The notes under the pieces: model-generated
What the model saw: only the letters and a program-made list of their open reading frames with translations
Told to the model about the DNA's origin: nothing
Database searches by the model: none
In this document: piece by piece, positions 37,396-48,486 of the stretch
Layout of the letters: the number at the start of each line of letters is the position of its first letter
Numbering within the stretch: the stretch's first letter is position 1
From: Podaxis mareebaensis
Taxonomy: Eukaryota > Basidiomycota > Agaricomycetes > Agaricales > Agaricaceae
Direction: 5' to 3'
Length of the DNA: 64,000 bases
Assembly: GCA_018524725.1 (NCBI GenBank)
Contig: JAEUWP010000138.1
Span: forward strand, 62,001-126,000
Translations under genes and position numbers: made by a program

Positions 37396-40300
37396 TCAAG
37401 CCTGGATGGTCTTCCTAGTTTCCTGAGCCTCCCTGCAATTCACACCGTCGTGAATCATGGTTCCGCAGAAGAGGCAGTTCCAGGCTCGGCAAATGGGACA
37501 ACGGACAGTATCCCCGGATTCACCACGCCTGTACACAACATCACAGCGAAAAGAGGGGCAAAAGAAGTACTCGTCTGGGTTGCAGAGGACGAAGGTAGTG
37601 AAGGTGGCTTCAAGGTATTTCGGTTCGTCAAGGAGAGGCAGGAGGTCGCGGATAGTGGTATAAGCGATGGCCTGGCCACAGGTACTAGTGTCCTCGCCTT
37701 CGTCAACTGGTACTCGACCTATGCATGTAATGGGTGCGGAGCGGTGGTGAGCTGCAGACATCAAGGCATGCTGCAGGCATGTCATGCAGTACACATGCCC
37801 ACAGGACAACTTGACGGCAGAGTTGGAGTCGCCACCATCCGGTTGTAATTCGCAGATGGAACAGAGTGAACTCAAGCAGCCGGATCGGTCATTAGCCCCA
37901 TTCGAGGGAACGAAGTCCAGGGCATGACGAATCTTCTGTGTCACGGTCTCGTCGCCTCCTTTGACAACCAGGACAGAACGAAGCACATCCAGGGACAGTT
38001 TGTTGGCCCCAACATCACCTTGTATATCGGACAATCCACCGTTGACCAATTGACGTATCGCGTTGCGGTGGATTGGATATTCCCGACACGATCCCCGTAC
38101 TTTTTGCAGGAGTTTCTTTACGGTTGATACGCCCTTGTCCTGGTCAAGGCCAGATCCCAAAACGTGGATTCGGCGGGTAGAGGTGTTCGGGAAGATGTAG
38201 AAGTTGCTCTTAGAATTGAGGTTCTCGATGACCTTAGCGCTGCTCGTTGAGAAGAGATATCCATCCCATTCCGGTCTGTTATTGGCAGTCATGACAATCA
38301 TGCCGCGGCAGATGGCATGCAGAGAGAGGTTGGTTTTGACAAAAGTAGCGGTCTCTTCGGGCGATGCGTAGAGGTAGATCATGGCGTGCTCCCCGAGTTC
38401 GGAAGACTCAACAGTTGCACGGCCCTCGCACTGGATATGAAGGGCCGCCACTTCGGCTGAAACAACCTTGAAGGCACCGGCAGGGAGAGTGTAATGCGCA
38501 AACCAAACCCGCTCAACCACAAGCTCCTGCTTCCCGAGGAACTTATGTTTGGTTCCGTGCATCCTTAACGCTAGAAGCATCGAGTCCTCGGAGTCGAAGC
38601 GAGCAAAAGCCACTGCGCTGATCTTTGAAGGATCCTCGGGAATATCCACGAAACTCTTCACGCCACCGAACTGTTGAAGAATCTCCCGAACATTATCGGT
38701 GTACGTCAACTCGCTCATGGTGATGAGTTTTGCATCCTCAACCATATCCTTCAAATCCTCCCTCGTTGTACCCATCGGCAATCGCTCCAACTTGATCGCA
38801 TACAAGTCCTTTGCCCTCTTATCCGGCCTCACGAACGATGCAGATATCTTCCTGTCTTGGATGGTAGTGTTGTGAAGTTTCTCGGCCATCGCCTTGGCCT
38901 TTGTGATGGTAGGGTAAAAGACCCAGGCAGCCCGAGTAGCCTGTGGCCATCTGAATCTGACCCAGGTGCTTGTGCTAGGTGCAGGCTCAATGGGAATAGC
39001 GTCGGCAAGCGTGGCCTTCATGCCTTTCGCGGCAGCTACAGCATCCTTCATCTCCTTGAACTGAACGCGGATGACCGACCTCGGGGGAGGAACATTCTCT
39101 GGTTCCTCCTGTTCTTCGTCCTGGTCTCCACCCTGCTGTTCCCTGTCCTCGGCGTTTTCGTCACATGGGTCAGGCCGTTCTTGGGTGATGACAATGTCCT
39201 CAATGGCACCGTATTTGTTGACAGCATCGTGGACGCGCGCTTCGGTTATGCCTGGAGGTCCGTCCAGAAGTAAGACGTGCGAGTCAGTGCCAGTGGTTAC
39301 TTTTTCTGGCAAGCAATCGCGACCAAAGATTATGGCACAGCCAAAGATGGACCTTTCAACAAGGGGGTGACCATAATCTTGCTGCAGACACGTTAATATT
39401 CAGTTGATAGATAGAACGCCTTACTTGACTTACGGCGTCAGCGGCATTCTGTGGTGCAATGTCCGATATATGATCTCGCGTCCCCACTTCTGACGCGTCT
39501 TGACCTGCTTCTTGTTGAGGAGCCGGTTGCTCCTCTTCTCGAACACTCTGTTCAAGGCATAAGCGTTCGGGAAGAAGATCAACATCGCCGAGAACGCACC
39601 TCAGGGCTCGGTTCTTCAGGATCGATGTGTAAAAAGTGACAATAGTCCCCAGCCGGACAATGTCCCTGCCCATAGGCAAGACAAGGTTTATTGATCCGTA
39701 TCTCTTCCTCAGGCACTTCGATCGGTTTATCATCCCATTGGTCATCGAGGCCCCATTTACTGTCAACAACGCGTTGCTCATTGGCATGGGTATCGTCATC
39801 ATCATTCGGAGTTAACTCTTCAGCTGCGCCGCTCTGAATACATTCGCCACCTTCCCCCCCTCTCTTTCCCGTATCATCCCCAACCATCCCAACCCCATCA
39901 CCGTCAACATCCTGAGAAATAGGCCTGCGCTTTTCTTCGATTTCTCCTTGTCGATCTTCATCGTCAGCAACGGCATCAATGCCAGTTCCTGCCACGGCTG
40001 GATCATGGGAAGAAGGGCAAGTGTCACCATTGGAGCAACGACCAACAATATGGAATTGGCAGGAGCCGTTACCGATGGAAGGAGCATCTACTGACCGATT
40101 GGTACCAGGACCGCGTCCACGACTTTCGCGCCGGGGGCTAGAACCAGAACCAGAGCCGGAGCCAGAGCCGGAGTTGGAGGTTCTGACCTGTCCTGTAGCA
40201 CGAGAGCCACCCGCCTCGCTGCCGGCCGAACTTGCAGCGACTTCTCGGCCCCACTGCTCAATATACCCATTGTCAAATAAGTGTCTACCACCGTATGTAG

Positions 40301-43300
40301 AACTGGTACGGGGTACGCGTGAAGCTGGTGTGGCGGAATCTCCTGCTGGAGGTGTGTCTGCGAGTGATGAGTTGGCTCTGATACGATCTTGGCGCGAAGC
40401 ATCTCGTGAAGCACGACCGCTGCTCCCGCCCACTTGTACGTCGTGGCTGAAGCGGCAGTCCGATCCACGAGAGCACCGTCCCTGTGAGAATTTCCAGCAT
40501 GCGCCTCGACTACTCCTATTTGTGTCTCGCTTGTTGTCATTCCAGCTACTGCGATCACGCCAATTGTTGCTTCGAGCGGCATTGGTGTTGTTGTCGTTGT
40601 TGTTACCCCAGCCGCTGTCGTTGTTGTTACCCCAACCGCTGTTGTCCTGCTTGTCCCAGCCATTATCCTTGTTGCCCTGGTCGTCCCAACCGCCTCCTTC
40701 TCCGCCGTCACGCCACCCAGTTCCCTGGTTCTGATCGCCCCCGCCTCCCCCCGTATCTCCCTCGCCATCTCCCTCTTGCTTATCTTTATCTTTCCCTTGA
40801 TCCTCCCAATTCCCAGGATCACCCCAGGCGTTCGAATCACCATTAGCTCTCCAGGTATCCATTTGGTCGCCCTCCGCGTTAGTCTCCCATGTCCCATTCT
40901 CACCCCCGTCGTCTTTGGTTGCAGCAGCGCCAAACTCGCCGTTATGGGCGAAGGGACAATTATCCCCGTTCTTGCATGTCCCCAGTGGCCAGTACAGACA
41001 CGCTTTCTTGGCGGGCCTAGGAGCTGGTTGTTGCGACTGGGAGGAGGAACAGTTAATACACCCAGCTTCGTCGCAATATCCTCGTGACTGAATGTTCTGG
41101 CATGAGGAGGATCTATCGTGGTAGTACGTACAGCTTTCGCCGTTCCTGCACGTTCCCTTCCGGAAGAATACGCATGGAGCGGGTCGGTTCGTGGGTTGGG
41201 CGTTCGCTTGTTGATTGAGCCCAGTTGCGGGAGGTGCAACCGCCTGCTGCTGGTGTTGAACGACACTACCGCTCATCGCAATCAAGTTCGGCTGCGGATC
41301 CTTGAATAGCAATGTGTACTCCTCCACCGTCAAACAATGTCTGAACATACAAGCATTGTCATTCGGACACATATGTTCCGCATATGCTTTGCAAAACGCA
41401 ACACTTGGATTACAAGTCGGGTCTGCAAAGTGACTCCAGTGGAGAGTGATAGAAGGCGACGTGATGGGCGTCATGTTCTCAGGCGAGTCATTGCGGATGA
41501 GGTGTTTCTCGAGCGAGCACGGAAGTGGTTGTGGATCTTTGAAGAGAAGGGTATACTCTTGAGGCGTGATGCAGTGCCGAAACTTGCAGCTGCTGAACGA
41601 GGTGCTGGAACATTTGTTCTGAGCAAAGGCTTTGCAGAAGGCGAGGGAGGGATCGATGGTTGGGTCGGCGAAGCGGGACCAATGGAGTGACAGAAGAGAG
41701 ATTTGGCGGGCGTTGGTAGTGGGAGGGGCTTGGGCTTGGGGATAAGCGGTTGGAGGCTGTGAGAGGGGAGGAACATTCGCCGGAGGCTGGGCGAAGGGAG
41801 GAGCGGTGGTTGGAGAATGCATGGGAGGAGCGGCAGCTGGAGACTGCATGGGAGGAGAAGCGGCAGCTGGAGACTGCATGGAAGGAGGAGAAGCGGCAGC
41901 TGGAGACTGTATGGAAGGAGGAGCAGCGACTGGCGACTGCATAAGGGGAGGAGCGGCAGTTGGAGGCTCTACGGGAAGAGCAGCAGCCGGAGTTTGGACT
42001 TGGGAAGGGGCCCTTGAGGTTGGCAAGGGCTGGGTCGATGGTTGAGGCTCTGAGGGAGCTGGGAGGGAACGAGGAACAGGTGCGAGGGTTTTACCCTGGT
42101 CGTCACCGTTGTCGCATACACTTTGCTTGTCCTCTTGCTCGGGAGTTTGATCCCACGAAGTATCGTCTTGGTCCTCTACCGAATCCTCCTCCTCTTCCTC
42201 AGGAGCTTCGTACCAGGCGCTGTCAATCTTGGCATCGACCGCCTCTACCGCATCTTCCTTGATTGAAGCGTACTCCAATTCGTCATCGTTGACCTCTTCT
42301 AGCTCTCGTTCCTCCTTTCCGACCTTCTTTCTCTGAGGAGGTCCGTTCCAGCCCCAGAGATCCTCTTTGTCCTCTTCCTCACCGGGCTTGTTATTGACAG
42401 GGGAGTGAGGGGTAATCCGCCCTACGTCCTCTTGCTCGTCGAGCGCAGGGTCTTGACCCTCGGATTCACGATCAAGCTGCAGGCGTTCATCGACATCGGC
42501 GCTATAGTTGTCGACGTTATCATTGATGGGAAGGTTGTCTTCGTGGTCCTGTTCACCGCGAACGTCCACTCCGTTAGGAGGTTCAGCTGAGAGAGAATCC
42601 TTGGAAGAAGGGATAGTGGTGCATTCCAAGCCTGTCGACTCAGGCTCATCGGTGACATCACGATCCTCGTTAATATTGCTGCTGGGCTCGTCGGGTATTT
42701 CTTCTATATGGGCAGTAGTCGTAGTCTCTTCGACTCTGGGAGTCATCTCCTGTTCAGTTAAGGCAATAGCAGCGCTGACGGTCTTTTTGTTCTTCTTGGA
42801 ACGTTCTTGACGCCACGAGTCATTTGCGCCGCTGAAGTTTGAGCTCTTGCCTTTCCCAGCAGTCCTGCCGTTAGATTTCGGTGGTATCTCGCGAGAGGAG
42901 TTGCGGTAGCCGCCCCGCCTAGATGCACCATTCTGGAAGTAGGCGCCCTGGGGTCGGGAGCCGCGGTGTGAATCTTTGGACGTCTGCTGGGGCCAGTCTG
43001 GAACGAATATAGATTAGGATGATGGTGACGTGGCGGGTGAGATAGCTGAGAGAAGGGAGAAAGACGTGATAGGAAGTGGACGAAGTTGGGCAAAGGGGGT
43101 GGGTTCGGACCCAAGAAGGCTTAAAAAGGCTTACCGCTGGTTGGAGACGAGGAGCGAGGACTAGGAGGACGCGATGCGATGGACCTGATCGAGTGCGAAA
43201 ACTTGCAGTCGTCGTTTGTACATTTTCCGAAGTAGATGTGGAAGATGCATGGAGAATGGTATTCGTTGGCGATGATTCCGGAAGCACTAATGGAATCGTC

Positions 43301-43411
43301 GCCTCCAGTGTTGGTATCATGATCATGGTCATGGTCGTGGTCGTGGTCAATGTTGTTGCGAGAATCGGGTGGTGGCTTGAGGTTCAGGGCTTTGCGCTTT
43401 GATTTGGCCAT
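37396..43411 (-). CDS. Giant CCCH zinc-finger / RRM-like / RING1-IBR protein
   Basis: Four exons by hand splicing: 43135-43411, 39600-42997, 39434-39547 and 37396-39381. They sum to 5,775 nt, or 1,924 residues. Eight CCCH fingers are spread over the first two thirds, for example CIFHIYFGKCTNDDCKFSH, CKAYAEHMCPNDNACMFRH, CVFFRKGTCRNGESCTYYH, CLYWPLGTCKNGDNCPFAH, CWKFSQGRCSRGSDCRFSH and CLAYGQGHCPAGDYCHFLH, separated by acidic, Pro/Ala/Gln and Gly/Asn/Trp repeats. The last exon has RRM-like segments (HVLLLDGPPGITEARVHDAV; YAIKLERLPMGTTREDLKDM), a possible KH-like stretch (RRIHVLGSGLDQDKGVSTVK), a RING1 (CSICELQ...LSCGHVYCMTC, about residue 1770) and an IBR (FCPSFRCDVVYRR...RCPICRAWNC, LFCG). 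The protein ends 15 residues later without an Rcat domain. Likely an RNA-binding, ubiquitin-linked factor; function is inference. Confidence 0.85.
41795..42010. repeat. Coding minisatellite, about 30-nt units
   Basis: Imperfect tandem repeats of roughly 27-33 nt on the + strand around GGAGGAGAAGCGGCAGCTGG and AGACTGCATGGAAGGAGG. On the coding (minus) strand they give repeated peptides of the form PPSMQSPAAAS. Copies near the centre are the most alike and the outer ones have drifted. Confidence 0.8.
43316..43352. repeat. Short His-Asp coding repeat
   Basis: A run of CATGGTC/CGTGGTC-like hexamers on the + strand. It encodes (His-Asp)5 near residues 23-32 of the giant CCCH protein. A His-Asp run could bind metal, but it may be only a microsatellite. 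Confidence 0.7.
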
Positions 43412-43758
43412 CCTGTGTGTAATGGTGGTGGCTGAACTCGTGAGGTTTATATACGCGTGGGTCCTTATCAGACGGGCGCCTGAAAGTGCCACGGAAAAGA
43501 GGTGACGTTAGACTGAAATAGATACCCAGCATGTATCACACATGTCCACATTATTATAGCTTTTTCTTACGCTCATGACGGTTCTCCAGTTTGCAAAGGA
43601 AGTGCGTAGAAAGGAAGGTCGTTTGCTATATCCGATCACACAACATCGCTAATACACATTACATCAAATATAACAGTACAAGTCCGTAGATGCATCAGTA
43701 CGCGGAAAAATACGGTATTGAATCGAACAGAAGAACGAAATGGTTGTGTCAAGAACAA
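43412..43758. other. Upstream region of the giant CCCH gene
   Basis: 347 bp between the membrane-protein stop and the CCCH start, both on the minus strand. AT-rich; a TATATA (43448-43453) lies about 40 bp upstream of the CCCH ATG. No gene seen. Confidence 0.35.
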
Positions 43759-44749
43759 TCACGCCGATGCTGGTCGTTGGAGTTGGCTCCAGACTGCCTC
43801 GTAGTCGATGCCTTCCTGGGAGAACCGTTTGACCATAGATTGATACTTTTCGGGTGTCTGTGCGATAGGGCTTTTGTCGATGTCAAATACCCTTTCCCAA
43901 GCCGAAAGCAACTCGTGTTTGCCTTTGTTCGTGAGAAATGCCTGGAGGAAATAAACTCAATACTGACGGGGGTCGAGGGGTAAACTCAAAGTCTAACCTT
44001 GAACAAAGCAATCTCCTGCTGGCCCGAAGCAACACTGTGCAGCCGCCACAGCTCCAAGCCAGTCCAAACACCACCACATTCCCTCCAGGCTGTGAACTCA
44101 AGGTCCTCCTCAGATATCTCACCCTTTTCCATACCGGCGTATACGTCCATGATTATGGCATGCTCCATTACCCAGAAGTCGCTTGCGAGAATGGAAGCCG
44201 GGTTTGAATACAATAGGGTTGGGTCTATCGCACGTAAGGAAGCGCGCCAGCGCCGTTCTGGGGGTTCAGAAGAAGCCGTCGACGGGGACTCTGGAGGTGA
44301 TCGACGAATGATCACTTCAGTTGGCCTGAAGCCATATCTCCACCGCAAACGACATTCCCCAAGGAGGAATGGGACGAAGGTTGTGGCAAGGAGGACCAGG
44401 ATTGCCCACAACAGGAGAAGTCCTTGGGTAATGCTGAGTGTAACGTTGAGGGATTCGGGAACATTAGACGCTAGTCCGCGAAGGATGAAAACGGCGATGA
44501 GGGTCGTGGAGGCCGTGAGGATGACAACATTATAAATGAGGCTGCGGATAAAGTAGAGCCTGTTGGGGGCAGAAGCAACGTGGGTCAACGAGGGACTTGG
44601 CTTAAAAAACGGACTCACCTCTTCCTCGTAATTGAGGTCCTATCAAGGCGAGTAATAAAACCCGAGTGGACCTTGTTATCATGTTTAGTAAAGACGTACG
44701 CAAGCGCAGCGTCATTGGGAAGATGCCTTGCATCGGTCGTGAATTTCAT
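43759..44749 (-). CDS. Uncharacterised two-pass membrane protein
   Basis: Not recognised. Three exons: MKFTTDARHLPNDAALAYVF to TSITRK, then RLYFIRSLIYNVVILTASTT onward, then AFLTNKGKHELLSAWERVFD to SQLQRPASA (stop 43759-43761). There are two hydrophobic helices (about residues 50-72 and 90-115) joined by a short loop, then a cytosolic-looking C-terminal domain with acidic helices (YAGMEKGEISEEDLEFTAWR). The internal motif FWVMEHAIIMDVYAGME and the C-terminal QEGIDYEAVWSQL look conserved rather than random, and both introns have good GT-AG ends (44627-44571 region and 43949-43996 region). Divergent from AP-1 gamma across about 254 bp. Probably a conserved basidiomycete orphan; no function assigned. 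Confidence 0.75.
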
Positions 44750-45003
44750 AGCGGAAAGTATGAGGGACGAATGAGATAAAGTGGGTGGAGTCCAGCTGCC
44801 TGCGGAACCATGAGGGACCTGGGGGTCGAGATTATATAGTTGAGGACAATGGGCTGTAAAACAATACAATAACACAATTCTTCTTGCCAGATCAGGAACA
44901 AGGTGACAGGGTCACATATTGTCACGCTCTGTCACACCCATAGCAGGAGGATTCATCGTTGTGCGCATCATTAGCCGTCGTCGCGCACGGTCATCAGCCG
45001 CAG
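44750..45003. promoter_or_regulatory. Divergent promoter, membrane protein / AP-1 gamma
   Basis: 254 bp between two outward start codons. It contains repeated GTCACA/TGTCAC motifs near 44905-44935. No TATA box is assigned. Confidence 0.4.
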
Positions 45004-48000
45004 ATGCCGTTCCACAACCTCAAAGGTACGCAGATAACGTATGCTGTATACAAACCACTCTCACATACCCCCTTAGCGCTCATCAAGGGCATCCGAGCAT
45101 GCAAGGTCATTCCGTGTGCCTGTGCCCCCACCTCGATCGCCAAGCTGATATCTTTTCACCTCATCCCATAGACAGTCGCAGATGAACGCGCACTCATCCA
45201 GCAAGAATCAGCTGCAATTCGTGCCTCGTTTCGGGAAGAGGATTCCTTCCAAAGGCACAATAATATCGCCAAGCTCCTTTACATCCACATGCTTGGATCC
45301 CCTGCCCATTTCGGTCAGATAGAATGTCTCAAGCTTGTTGCGAGTCCCCGGTTTGCAGACAAGAGGCTAGGATACTTGGGAATTATGTTGCTATTGGATG
45401 AGAATCAGGAGGTTCTGACATTGGTTACAAATTCGCTCAAGAAGTACGACGTGACTTCTACCGTTTGCTTCGATTATGCTGACATGGACCGGCTACAGCG
45501 ACATGAACCATTCAAATATGTATGCGGTCGGCTTAGCTCTATGCACATTCGCCAACATCGCTTCGGAAGAAATGTCCCGCGATTTGGCCAATGAAATTGA
45601 AAAGTTGTTGGGTTCAAGCAACACATACATACGTAAAAAGGTCCGTTGTCGCCTAGCTTTCTGTATATTCCCTTTCACAATATTGCTTTAAGGCTGCACT
45701 GTGTGCTCTAAGAGTGATCAAAAAAGTTCCAGACCTTTCCGACCACTTCGTGAACAAAGCCAAAAACTTGCTAACTGACCGCAACCATGGTGTCCTATTG
45801 TCTGCGATAACGCTCGTGACGGAGATGATCCAGCTTAATTCCGGCTACCTCGAAGAATTCCGCAACGTGAGTCGCTACACTCAGTACCCTTCCGATTCTC
45901 TTAGTGGCTGGCTTCATTAGGCTGTCCCTCTCCTTGTCAGGAACCTCAAATCACTCGTTACAACCGGCTACAGTCCAGAGCATGATGTTTCGGGCATCAC
46001 AGATCCCTTCCTGCAAGTCAAGATCCTCCGTTTGCTGCGGATATTGGGCAAAGGGGACGCGCAGGCCAGTGAGGCCATGAACGATATTTTGGCACAGGTG
46101 TGTCAAGGAGCCATAACTATTTTTAGCATGTTCTGAGCTTTAATTTCTTCTAGGTCGCGACGAACACTGATTCCACGAAAAATGTTGGAAATTCGATTCT
46201 CTACGAGACTGTCCTCACCGTACTAGAGATCGAAGCTGACACTGGTCTTCGGGTTATGGCGATCAATATTCTTGGAAAGTTCTTGAGTAATCGGGATAAC
46301 AACATTCGGTATGTACTTTATGATCACTATTCACTTACGTGCCAACGATTTGTTAGTTATGTCGCTTTGAACACACTCAACAAGGTCGTGTCGATGGATA
46401 CAAATGCTGTGCAACGCCACCGAAACATCATCCTTGATTGTCTACGAGACGGTGACATTTCAATCCGCCGTCGGGCTCTGGAACTATCCTATGCCCTCAT
46501 CAATGAACAGAACGTTCGGTACCTCATCCGAGAGTTGTTGGCGTTCTTGGAGGTGGCGGATGACGAATTCAAGCTTGGCATGACAACCCAGATATGCCTT
46601 GCTGCGGAGAGGTTTGCACCTAACAAGCGTTGGCACATTGATACCGTCCTGCGTGTTCTGAAGCTGGTAAGCAGTAGTGCGTCCTGCAGCAAAGTTTGAA
46701 GTCTCATTGCGATTGTCAGGCTGGTAACTTTGTGCGAGAGGAAATCTTGTCAGCTTTCATCCGTTTGGTTGCCCACACGCCTGAACTTCAAGCATACACC
46801 GCGTCGAAACTGTATCTCTCCCTGAAAGCTGACATCTCACAAGAATCCCTAACACTAGCCGCAACTTGGGTTATCGGTGAATACAGCGAGATTTTGATTG
46901 AAAACGGCATCATTTCAGATGACGACCAAGCCATGAGGGTAAGCGCTCCGTCACCAGTTCACTATCCTATATCAACCTTCCGTACGTCTCCAGGCAACAG
47001 ATAAAGAAATAATCGACCTCCTCGTCTCGACTCTCGACTCTCCGTATGCCAACTACCTCACACGCCAATTTGTTCTAGCAGCCATAACCAAGATCTCCGC
47101 TCGAAACACAACATCCACGAGTGAACAAGACCGCATCGCAGAAATATTGGCGAAATACACCACGGCATTAGAGTTAGAGTTGCAACAGCGTGCGGTCGAG
47201 TTTGCAAGTTTGTTTAGTCTCGGGGATTTGAGAGAGGGCGTGTTAGAGAGGATGCCCCCACCAGAGCTGAAGGCTACGGTTATGGGCGTTGGTAAGTTAC
47301 CTTGTTGCAGATTTCCCGGGATGCGGTTTTTGAATGTGGTTTACAGTGAGTGAGAACAAACCTGTAGGCTCAACCGCAGGCGAGCCCGATCTCCTCGGTG
47401 ACGAGGTCATTTCGGGAGGAAGTGCTGGAGTACCGACTGCAAACGGCCAACCTGCAGCATCGGCACAATCGAACCAAGACATTCTTGCTGAAATCTTCGG
47501 CTCTTCAGCGCCCACAAGCACTTCACAACCTTCCTCACAGCCACAGCAGCAGCAACGATCGACAGTGGACGATATCCTCGGTCTCTTTGGTTCGACGAAC
47601 ACAACCTCTTCGCCCGCAACTACATCTACTCCCCCCGTCCCCGCAGCGGCAACAGCGGCTGCACCAAATCCGATGTCATCACTCTTTTCGAATACACCCT
47701 CGTCATATACACCTTCGCCAACGCAATCGCCACCTCCTGCAACTGCACCAGCAGCTCAAGCAGCGTCACGGTTGACGGCATACACCGCTTATGACAAGAA
47801 TGATCTCAAGATCACATTGACGCCCCAAACATCGCCTGCACGGCCTGGTATTGTGATGATTTTAGCAAAGTTCACAGTGCAGGGGTCCTTGCCTGCTACT
47901 GGAATCAACTTCCAAGCAGCCGTGCCAAAGGTCTGTCGAGCTGGTATCTTCATCTCGGTCAACGTGTAGATGCTGATTTGATGAGTGGTGTTTTAGTCGC

Positions 48001-48263
48001 AACAACTACAGATGCTCCCGATGTCGAATACGAGCGTTCAACCTGGTGCGACGGAGACTCAACAGATGCGGGTTGTTGCACCCGTCGGCGTGAGTACTAC
48101 CACTTTCCCTTATCAAGTTAATCTCGGTCTTATGATGACTGGTCGACATCAGAGCGCCGTACGTCTGCGACTACGCATCACGTTCACTATTGCTGGTCAA
48201 ACCTTCCAGGACCAGGTGGACTTTTCAGGATTTCCTCAAGGTTTGACTGGCGGCAGCTCATAA
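45004..48263 (+). CDS. APL4: AP-1 clathrin adaptor complex, gamma subunit
   Basis: Large subunit of AP-1, which sorts cargo at the trans-Golgi and endosomes. Starts [20 protein letters not shown] across two early introns. The trunk is a long HEAT-like solenoid with adaptin marks: [115 protein letters not shown] and [21 protein letters not shown] Ser/Thr/Pro/Gln hinge (about 47370-47760) follows, then the gamma ear ([33 protein letters not shown]) ending at 48263. Gamma is chosen over alpha, delta or epsilon by the trunk sequence and single-domain ear. About a dozen short introns. Confidence 0.94.
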
Positions 48264-48486
48264 TTTGTTTGGACGAAGATGTTTGCTTCGTTCAGCTTGA
48301 CATACCTACATCATACCTTTTTTGCCATTGTCGATAATATCATACATTTTCTCTTGCTCATCATCCTCACGCTCACTTTGTTTTCAACGAGTTTCTTCTC
48401 CCTGAAAGACTTAGGTATACATTATTATGCGAAAGTAAAAAACGGCAGGGTACAGGAACAGGGAACAACAAAGGAAAAATACGAAA

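Noticed and set aside
37396..39312. RING-IBR part as an independent 638-residue gene
   Set aside because: It would have to start at a TTG. Splicing at 39600/39547 and 39434/39381 joins it in frame to the CCCH part with good GT-AG introns.
39979..40734. 251-codon + strand open frame
   Set aside because: Antisense to the CCCH gene and made of low-complexity Pro/Glu and Leu/Pro runs mirrored from the coding strand.
40088..41266. 392-codon minus-strand open frame
   Set aside because: It is an alternate frame of the repeat-rich CCCH gene, whose own frame carries the zinc-finger cysteines.
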